NCBI GenBank assembly: GCA_032433765.1
Contig: JAVIAB010000092.1
Location: forward strand, 40,411,218-40,475,217
Origin: Megaustenia siamemsis
Taxonomy: Eukaryota > Mollusca > Gastropoda > Stylommatophora > Ariophantidae
Length of the DNA stretch: 64,000 nucleotides
Direction of reading: 5' to 3'
Part shown: in pieces, positions 57,101-64,000 of the stretch
How the letters are laid out: each line of letters starts with the position of its first letter
Numbering within the stretch: the first letter of the stretch is position 1
Position numbers and translations under genes: made by a program
The notes under the pieces: model-generated
Told to the model about the DNA's origin: nothing
What the model saw: the letters and a program-made list of their open reading frames with translations, nothing else
Database searches by the model: none

Positions 57101-58248
57101 AATACTGGAGATAGAGAAATTGTGGAGGATACCAGCACTGAGAGAACGGAGGGACACAAAGGTGCTGATACAGGCAGAAAAATGTGCTTGCATGCCGAGG
57201 CATCCAATGAAGGACCGATTCCAAAATCTTGCATTGGGACGACTTAAGAGAATCAGTTTTATCCACCAAGCCAAGCGTATTATTAGACAAACACTACACA
57301 TGCCAAGAGTTGTTAACCCCCTTCTGCCCATACCAGAACAGACTCTCTGGACAGAAGAATCAGGATTACCAATACAAATACGGACAGAAGCGAAAGGAAT
57401 AGTTGACAAAGAGGAACAGAATAGTCTACAGCGAAAAACAATAACTCTCAGTTTCATGGGTGAAGAATACCCACAAGACCTATGGATTCGTGTGTACACA
57501 GATGGATCAGCACAAAATGCAGTAAAGAATGGGGGAGCAGGTGCATATATAGAGTACACAAATAACACTAGAGATATGAATAAAATAGCAACTGGGAAAT
57601 ATTGTCGCAATTATGATGCAGAAATACAAGCAATAAAGTTGGCAATAGAAAAACTGCTGAACAGTAATCTTAGCCCACAGCCTGCAGTGTTTTTGACAGA
57701 TGCAAGATTCAGTACTCCAGGCACTACAATCCTGAAAATTACCACATCTGCAAACCTTATTGGCTGAACTTTGCAAGCACCACAGGGTTGCCCTGCAGTG
57801 GATCCTATCTCGCTGTGGAATACCAGGAAATGAGAAAGCAGATCAGTTGGCAAAGGAAGGTTCAACAGGCACACAACTAGATACACCGGTTACATTCCAT
57901 CATAAGAAACAGATAATCAAATCAATCAGAGGACCATAAGCCCCAAATCAGGATGCATTTCATAATATGAGTAGATATGAACAAGTTATCATTAAACGCC
58001 TCAGAACAGGACACAATCGACTACATAGTCACATGTATACAAAATTCAAGATCGGCACCTCAACTACTTGTACATGTGGACAGGCGCCCCAGACTGCTGA
58101 ACACATACTTCAAGACTGCACTGAATATAGTAGACTGAGGAAAGTCCATTGGCCCATAGATACAACGCTACCGACAAAACAATATGAGCCACTTCAAGAA
58201 TTACAAAAGACAGTAAAATTTATACAGGAAACGACATTGCAGATATAG
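54158..58248 (+). pseudogene. LINE ORF2: endonuclease, reverse transcriptase, RNase H
   Basis: Read in pieces across stops and frameshifts. Endonuclease: LKIMHWNAECINSKR, CCLQETHLNND, then IIVCGDFNSHS, TSTPDLAFHS and GGSDHRPVF, the signature residues of the APE-like fold (54,330-55,049). Reverse transcriptase: 'RPISLTSCLCKTMERII', 'AAWIDLNKAFNKVW', 'LRQGVP*GGVLSPTLFLIYIN' (CAG to TAG at about 56,511), MYADDLVIW (56,600). RNase H: VYTDGSAQN, DAEIQAIKLA, VFLTDARFS and, after a frameshift, 'CGIPGNEKADQLAKEG'. The C-terminus has CTCGQAPQTAEHILQDC, a zinc-knuckle-like motif. Catalytic residues of all three domains survive but the frame does not. Confidence 0.9.
55225..55482 (-). mobile_element. 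tRNA-derived SINE inserted in LINE D, 11-bp TSD
   Basis: A complete copy: head GGGAGCCGCGATAGCTCAGT at the right, tail ACTTTACTTACTT at the left. A perfect direct repeat AACTGCACAAT (55,214-55,224; 55,483-55,493) brackets it. The LINE's coding sequence continues on both sides, so the SINE is the younger insertion. Confidence 0.94.
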
Positions 58249-58286
58249 ACAATACTTCAGGCGAACGAAATATAGATACACAAAAG

Positions 58287-59876
58287 TAAAATGCCGTACA
58301 AAATTATCAAAAACAACATAAATACTTAATTCGGATCAAATTGACAGATTAAAAAGTAATATAATCACACATCCTTGAGTTTTTTTCTTTCTTGTTCTCT
58401 CTCCATCCATCTCTTGACACATGTGCTCGAGTGCCTATTTTAGGACTGACAACTCTTACCTAGGCTTTGAAAACATACGAATAATAACAATGTTATACAG
58501 TTTCTAGGACACAGCAGATAATCACATTAATCGCATGCTGTACACCCAAAAACTTGAGTGCGGCTGTGCTGAAACGTTGTGAAGTCACTGACACGGGGAC
58601 GGATATCCTAGTTACAAAACACCACAAATCCTGGAGCACTGACGCGGAAAGAACATTTTTCTATCCACGTTGAAAGACAATAGGCGCAGCAGAGAGTAAG
58701 GAAACACACTAAGTTTGTGTAATGCCAGAATTATTCATGATGTGGTGGTGGGTGGGAGAGACAGACGCAAAACAAAAGTAAATGTACCGCAAGAATGAGA
58801 ATTAAAAGGACTCGCCGAAATAGTTAAATTACAGCCAAGCAATTGTGAATTTTTTATTGAAAAGAACAGCGTGAGCATCATTTAAACGAAAGCTTATCAA
58901 TAAGTAATTGATACGATCGATGTTCTATTTGTCCGGTTTTTCTATTCAGAAATATGTGTATATACATGCAGATATCGGCATCATTTATCTAACTTCTTCA
59001 ATAGGAAAGAAAGAAGAAGACATTTTTCTTTAGAAAGAAAGAACGTTTGAAGACACAACTTGATGATAAATTGATCAACTCCAATCACAAGATGTCAGTG
59101 ATAACAAGTCGAAAACACTTTCTTACGCATCTAATCTTCTTGGCACCGAATTTTATTGTACTGTATGACTCTTGCTTCTACGTGCTTCCACATACTTCCA
59201 TGCCCGAAACAAACTAACATACATATCGAGATGTATATACATGTTATACTATACTAACATTTATATACTAACATTTATATACTAACATTTTCTGGATTAT
59301 TTTTACATGTTCGAATATGGCTGATATTCCTAGTGCTCACCAACCAAAACTCTCTCTCTCACTCTCTCTCTCTTTCTCTGTCTCTCTCTCTCCTGTGACT
59401 CTGACGTCTTTACAAATACCCATGTCTGGTGCAAGATATGCAAGAGTAACTTTTTTTTTCTTGCCATTTGACCAGAACTCGTTTATGTTTTGTCTATACG
59501 GTGGTTGAATAATTGATGGTTCTTGCGAAGACTTTCGATAATCGGACGTACTGCATTTGCAATTTCATATATATGATTTTTAAAATTATCTGTAAATTCT
59601 TTTTTTTTTTTCATTTCTCCTTTCTCCATTCTCAAAATGAGCGATTCCCTTATATGAATGTGAGTGTATGCATTTTCAGTATGAATTCACGTGCATAATT
59701 TGTGTTATCACACTTTAACGATATAACGATTGAGTCAACACTGTATTTTTAATCCATTCACCAATACTCCATCCAGTGCCAAATGGCGGACAATGTCAGA
59801 CATCTTTAAAACTGTACATAACCTTGGTACAAGAGCCGCATTTAGTAAATTTAAGTCCAGCAGTAAATATGGCAAA
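58287..59876. other. Non-coding stretch with a (CT)n patch
   Basis: An impure (CT)n run at 59,349-59,392. No gene or element recognised. Confidence 0.45.
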
Positions 59877-59878
59877 CC

Positions 59879-59956
<78 letters not shown>
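59877..59956 (+). repeat. (AT)n microsatellite
   Basis: About 75 bp of pure AT dinucleotides. The IYIY-type frames on both strands are artefacts. Confidence 0.97.
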
Positions 59957-59959
<3 letters not shown>

Positions 59960-60299
59960 CCATGGTACAATGTAATAGTAATGATTTAGTTTTAACACAT
60001 CTACATAATCGTGCAAGTCTAAGCTGCACTCTTGTGATTTATACCGCTAGGGTATAACTCCAGAAAATTACAGATATGGATATTGCGAAAGTAAAAATAA
60101 TTACCCTTGAGGCGATTGTGCCTAAGGTTAGGAAAAGGAACAATTTATATTAATTGACAATCAACATTAAAATATAAAGAATCCGAAAAAAAAGAGATAG
60201 AAACAATGAAGTTCTTGGTTTGAGCTTCTGCACAGATTTTATGATTTTCAGGAAGAGAAGAGCAGTGGAGATTGAAATTAAAGAATATCTAGCATTAAA

Positions 60300-60990
60300 A
60301 AGTGATTTTAAACATCATCATCATCAAGTACCGGGCCTACTGGCGTTGGTGATCATGTCTCTCTACAACTTTCGATCTCGGCAGCTCTTTATCATTTCTG
60401 TTGTTGACCTTCTGCCAAGCCATTCTCTTAAGTTGTCTGTTATTTTTTCTCTTTGCTTCCCTCTATCTCTTCGTCCCTCAATTTTTCCAGTTGTTACAAT
60501 ATATTCCAGTTGTTCTCTTCTCATTACATGGCCAAAAAATGATGATTGTTGCTTCCTAATATTGGAAATTAGCTCTCTTTTTGCTTTGACCTCTCTCAGA
60601 ACATCTTCATTACTCTTCTTAGCTGTTCATGGTACTCTCAACATTCTTCTGTAAAACCACATTTCTACAGACTCCAGTGATTTTCTTGTCTGTTGTCCTA
60701 TTGTCCTTGATGCGCATCCATATGATAAGACTGGTTCTACATAACATTTAAGAACTCTTTTTCTTGTATCTATTGTCAAAAATGGATTGCATAGTATCTT
60801 CCTCATTTTTTGGAAAACTGCTTTTACCTGAGCCATTCTGCATCTCACCTCTTTTGTACATCTTCCGTCTGAGGTTAACAAAGTTCCCAAATATTTAAAT
60901 TCATTTATCTGTTTTAATATTGTTCCACTTGTCTTTATTTTCCACTGAGGTGATGTCTTTTTAATTAAAACATACCTTATTTTAATCAAA
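60300..60990 (-). mobile_element. RTE-like LINE family B, longest 3' part
   Basis: The minus strand opens with a 120-codon frame (60,627-60,989): KTSPQWKIKTSGTILKQINE, 'FKYLGTLLTSDGRCTKEVRC', 'AQVKAVFQKMRKILCNPF', 'VEPVLSYGCASRTIGQQ', 'SLESVEMWFYRRMLRVP'. After a frameshift come 'KRELISNIRKQQSSFFGHV', 'EGRRDRGKQREKITDSLREW' and the MITNASRP-type end with a (GAT)n tail. Collinear with 30,050-30,660. The RT active site lies upstream and is absent. Confidence 0.88.
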
Positions 60991-61019
60991 CATACCTGAT
61001 TTTAAACATACCTTATATA

Positions 61020-61371
61020 TAATATAATACAACACAGTACAGTACAATATAACATTATAATATATTATAATATAATATAACATTATAATATATTATAATA
61101 TAATATAACATTATAATATATCATAATATAATATAACATTATAATATATCATAATATAAAATAACATTCATAATATAATATAACATTATAATATATCATA
61201 ATATAATATAACATTATAATATAATATAGTATAATATAATATAGTATAATATAATATAATATAATATAATAATATAATATAATATAATATAATAATATAA
61301 TATATAAAATATAATATAATATAATATAATATAATATAATATAATATAATATAATATAATATAATATAATA
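61020..61371 (+). repeat. AT-only array (TATAA)n with embedded 28-bp units
   Basis: From 61,052 to about 61,165 an ACATTATAATATATTATAAT-containing unit recurs every 28 bp (61,052; 61,080; 61,108; 61,136). The rest is TATAA/TAATA pentanucleotide repeats up to the transposon end at 61,372. The array resumes at 62,667. Confidence 0.92.
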
Positions 61372-62666
61372 CAGTAAAGTCTCGATTATCCGGAATGCTC
61401 GGGGAAGAACCCATTCTGGATAATTGAATTTTTCAGGATAATCGAGAGTAAGAAAACCAAACTCAAAATTTATGAAAAAACATGATTGAAAAATTGCAAT
61501 GCTCAGAAATATTTAAATTCGTGTGACATTCACTAGCTTTCTCTATCAACATGGGTCCTGATATTGGCATTCCTTTTCTTCTTCTTTCTAAAAACCACAC
61601 ATAAAGGACGTCGTCGAGTTTTTCAAATTTTGGCCGTTTCATACTTCGTCTCTGGTGTATATTGTTGCTGCTTTCAGACTCCGACGCAAACTTAAACAAC
61701 TCATCTTTTTGATTTCGTATGTCATATAATGTTGAAGAGGCTATGCCAAATTCAGTCATCAAAACGTTGCGATTAACGCCTTTTTCAAGTCTACTAGCGA
61801 TTTCAATCTTCTGGTTCAGTGTCAATACAGTTCGCTTGCGTTTACCTTTGCGGGAAATTGAGGTGTGGTTTGCACTCGCAGAGGCCATTATTTAACACAA
61901 AAATGTATTCCGTTAAAAAGTATGCACACATGCGTTTATAGCATATCATGTATAATTTATACTGATGGAACGAATTTCAGCTTGCACAAATGTCTGAGAC
62001 AAACTAACGTCAAACTCTGTATCTTACTCTTTTTTTGAATTTCCAGTCGGTAATTTTTGAACCCCTCCCCCTTTCTTCTCACCATCTCTATGTCACTGCA
62101 CGCCGGCTGCTCAACCTTTGATTTATAATCATCAAAGTTATGGGCTCTTCAATTTTCACAAACAATACGTCTGCTTCTAATGTTCGGTCAGACTGTCAAA
62201 CGCCATATTTTTGACAAATTCATGACCAACTTTAGATCTAAAGCAGGCTATGAGAAAATTAAGCAAATTTGTAAAATCATGTAGATAAGTGTTTTTGGCA
62301 CGACTAAGATTTCCCGACAAAAACATTTAGTCGGGGGAAAAAGTGAAGATATAGACTGTCTGTCGCTTTTACTTGGAATATTTGGAGACACAATGTCTGG
62401 ATTGAATAAAATATGTTCGCTCCTATTTGAAGTATATTACTGTAAATACACTATTGTAAACGCAATATTGTGTAATGATAGAGCCTGTAGAAGTAAGCGC
62501 AGCGCACAAACCGTGTTGTAGCGTTTTCGATTTCCGGATAAAGGCATTTAATTTAACTGAACAAAACATGATTCAAGCTTTCTCCCTATAATATTAAAAA
62601 AAAAAAAAAAGTCCGTTAAATTGAGAATTCCGGATTATTGAGTACAGCATAATCGAGACTTTACTG
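61372..62666 (-). mobile_element. Tigger/pogo-like transposon, internally deleted
   Basis: Ends CAGTAAAGTCTCGATTAT at the left and its reverse complement at the right (ATAATCGAGACTTTACTG, ending 62,666). TA lies on each side and the same AT array on both flanks. At 1,295 bp it is shorter than a full Tigger-type element. It keeps the N-terminal DNA-binding half of the transposase and lacks the catalytic half. A second CTCGATTATCC/GGATAATCGAG pair lies just inside the left end. Confidence 0.88.
61463..61888 (-). pseudogene. Tigger-like transposase, DNA-binding part only
   Basis: 141 codons from MASASANHTSISRKGKRKRT. First helix-turn-helix of the CENP-B N-terminal type at residues ~18-70 (LTLNQKIEIASRLEKG, MTEFGIASSTLYDIRNQKD). 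Start of the second, Tc5/CENP-B type domain at ~85-120 (LDDVLYVWFLERRRKGMPIS, GPMLIEKA). It then runs into unrelated residues and stops about 90 bp from the element end. A full transposase would continue with a DDE catalytic domain of ~200 residues, so this is a truncated coding sequence. It could still bind ends if expressed; that is speculation. Confidence 0.87.
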
Positions 62667-62823
62667 TATAATATAATATAATATAATATAATATAATATA
62701 ATATAATATATAATAATGCTATATAGCCACCGAAGAAGAAATTGGGAATGAAATTATTTTTAAAATAAAAAACAGCTAGTAGAATCGGCAAGTGCAACAT
62801 TTCAAAGCTAATTAAAAAGAAGT

Positions 62824-62891
<68 letters not shown>
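62667..62891 (+). repeat. AT-only array, right flank, and (TA)n
   Basis: (TATAA)n at 62,667-62,712, then ~115 bp of non-repeat sequence, then a (TA)n run at about 62,830-62,882 that directly abuts the SINE. Confidence 0.88.
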
Positions 62892-62892
<1 letters not shown>

Positions 62893-63083
62893 AAGAACAA
62901 GAGGTTTCAGGTTCATCCAGTTTTAAATGGGCAACGGATTTTTTTTTCTGGGAAAGTAAAGCGGCACGGGCGTAATACCGACCACATTACCCCAAAAATC
63001 ATGTGCCGAAGGTCTGTAAAAATTATTTTCACTAACACCATATTCCCTTTTCGTCACTTGGCGTAACAGGGCGCTTTACTTAT
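62892..63083 (+). mobile_element. tRNA-derived SINE, 5'-truncated copy
   Basis: Starts within the head at 'AAAGAACAAGAGG', lacks the A box, and keeps 'TTTCTGGGAAAGTAAAGCGG', 'CACGGGCGTAATACCGACC' and 'CACTTGGCGTAACAGGG', ending 'CTTTACTTATAAAAAAA'. The 5' side is (TA)n. Confidence 0.9.
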
Positions 63084-63463
63084 AAAAAAAAAAAATTAAC
63101 ACGAAAGACATAAATTAAAACCGAAGAGGCATCCGGTTATAGATAAACGTGTATTTTAGCTAATGGACACATGTCAGCAATGCGGAAACACAATGTAAGA
63201 AGTACAGGTGACATACTGGGAGCGTCACTACGGTAATGTTAACCAGGATGTTGATCAGTTCTGGGAGAAAAACAGTCAGCTACTAGTTTCTGACGACATT
63301 TTTCAGCTCAATAATCAATAAGATTAATAAGATAAGATAACATCAGTTATCAACAAAATAATCAATAAGATAAGATAACATCAGTTATCAACAAAATACT
63401 GTTAATTAAAATGAAATTAAAGTATCATGATAACAATGAAACTTACTCTGAAGGCTACATACT
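63084..63463. other. Non-coding stretch
   Basis: A 40-bp direct repeat 'ATCAATAAGATAAGATAACA..TCAGTTATCAACAAAAT' lies in tandem at 63,322-63,400. Otherwise nothing is recognised. Confidence 0.5.
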
Positions 63464-64000
63464 GAAGGGAGGTCAAAAAGTAATGCACACCACTTTTTTT
63501 CTCGGAAACTATTCGGGCAAAATGTGTGAAATTTTCACAGATTGTAGCTGAACATCCCCTTGATACTACCTATTTGTCAACATAATCTCCGTCCAAGCGT
63601 ATTGCCTTGCGCCAACGCGAAACTAGGTCATGAATGCCTCGTTTGTACCAAGTTTTGTCCTGCTCGCGTAGCCATTTTTTAACTGCACGGGTCACATCCT
63701 CATCTTTGTCAAAGTGTGTCCCATGCAGGAATTTTTTGAGTGGTCCAAACAGATGGAAATCTGAGGGAGCCAGATCAGGGCTGTAAGGAGGATGGGGCAG
63801 TACAGTCCAACCAAATTTGTTGATTGCTTCCCGTGTTACCAGACTTGTGTGAGGGCGTGCATTGTCATGTTGAAGCAACAAATCTGCAGATGGCTTATTA
63901 GGCCGAACTCTGTGGAACCGATTTTTGAGTTTTGTCAGTGTATTGATGTAAGCTGTCGAGTTGATTGTCTCACCTCTTGTCATTACATCAACAAGAATCA
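63464..64000 (-). mobile_element. Mariner-type transposon 3, cut by window end
   Basis: Left TIR AGGGAGGTCAAAAAGTAATG, identical to mariner 2 bar a C for A a few bases on. Only the 3' half of the element is in the window. Confidence 0.92.
63570..64000 (-). pseudogene. Mariner DD34D transposase, C-terminal half (partial)
   Basis: Open from the window edge through ILVDVMTRGETINSTAYINT, LLLQHDNARPHTSLVTREAI (second Asp) and SPDLAPSDFHLFGPLKKFLH (third Asp, 34 residues later) to RKAIRLDGDYVDK and stop. No lesion is visible in the part shown. It ends eight residues later than mariner 2, which stops after RKAIRLD, so the longer C-terminus is probably the original form. Whether the rest is intact cannot be judged here; I class it as a probable pseudogene by analogy with copies 1 and 2. 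Confidence 0.7.

Larger units (their letters stand above)
53958..58275 (+). mobile_element. RNase H-bearing LINE, family D, with 11-bp TSD
   Basis: Flanked by a perfect 11-bp direct repeat ATACACAAAAG (53,947-53,957; 58,276-58,286). Order: ~200 bp leader, endonuclease, reverse transcriptase, RNase H and a cysteine-rich C-terminus, i.e. one ORF2. No ORF1 lies within the TSD, so the copy is probably 5'-truncated upstream of ORF2. Domain content fits the I/Nimbus group; Nimbus was described from a snail. A SINE (55,225-55,482) later split it. Confidence 0.85.

Noticed and set aside
56963..57610. A 215-codon minus-strand frame
   Set aside because: Complementary shadow of the LINE D ORF2 region between RT and RNase H.
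59735..60057. IYIYIY-rich membrane-like frames
   Set aside because: Translation of the (AT)n microsatellite.

Overview
This is eukaryotic, animal nuclear DNA. It is AT-rich and gene-poor, with non-LTR retrotransposons, tRNA-derived SINEs, Tc1/mariner-type DNA transposons and tandem repeats covering much of it. The element mix (several RTE-like LINE families, an RNase H-bearing LINE, mariner, Tigger-like and DD82E-like transposons, a tRNA-derived SINE family) fits a large invertebrate genome. An aquatic lophotrochozoan such as a mollusc is my best guess, but the sequence does not prove it. There is no operon, no CRISPR array, no rRNA and no convincing intact host gene. The only host-like coding sequence is a cysteine-rich, N-glycosylation-rich reading frame with a duplicated domain at 11,107-11,802, and it sits inside what looks like a retroposed block.

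Layout. 1-5,256: non-coding sequence, a LINE 3' fragment, one SINE and two copies of an unclassified ~0.4-0.6 kb repeat, here called E. 5,795-7,290: a 44-bp minisatellite with a 175-bp higher-order duplication and a tRNA-like insert. 9,420-12,366: a 37-bp satellite split by a 1.59-kb insertion that carries the cysteine-rich frame and ends in a third E copy. 13,562-16,760: a 65-bp repeat, a LINE tail, and an RTE-like LINE split by a complete 1.41-kb Tc1/mariner-type element. 19,336-22,039: a hAT-like pair of ends around nested LINE and SINE copies, then a 556-bp near-palindromic MITE. 25,140-26,905: a decayed RTE LINE followed by an (AAGG)n run. 27,484-32,835: two opposed 2.1-kb transposons whose D-to-E spacing resembles DD82E/Sailor; the second has an unbroken transposase.

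37,812-40,457: simple repeats, an RNase H fragment and a 28-bp minisatellite. 40,580-44,240: a LINE split by two mariner elements. 45,246-47,720: a LINE copy, then a second RNase H fragment in which a 19-bp minisatellite has expanded. 49,009-51,250: a compound tRNA-type SINE and the best-preserved RTE-like LINE copy. 51,355-53,464: the third DD82E-like element. 53,958-58,275: a LINE with endonuclease, reverse transcriptase and RNase H, flanked by an 11-bp target-site duplication and itself interrupted by a SINE. 59,877-62,891: AT-rich repeats with an internally deleted Tigger-like element. 63,464-64,000: a third mariner copy cut by the window end.

The window reads as layered insertions whose relative order can be worked out: SINE into LINE, Tc1-like into LINE, mariners into LINE, Tigger-like into an AT array, and a retroposon-like block into a satellite. 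Nearly all transposon genes are broken. The exception is the transposase at 31,174-32,451. All family assignments come from motif recognition; no database search was run.
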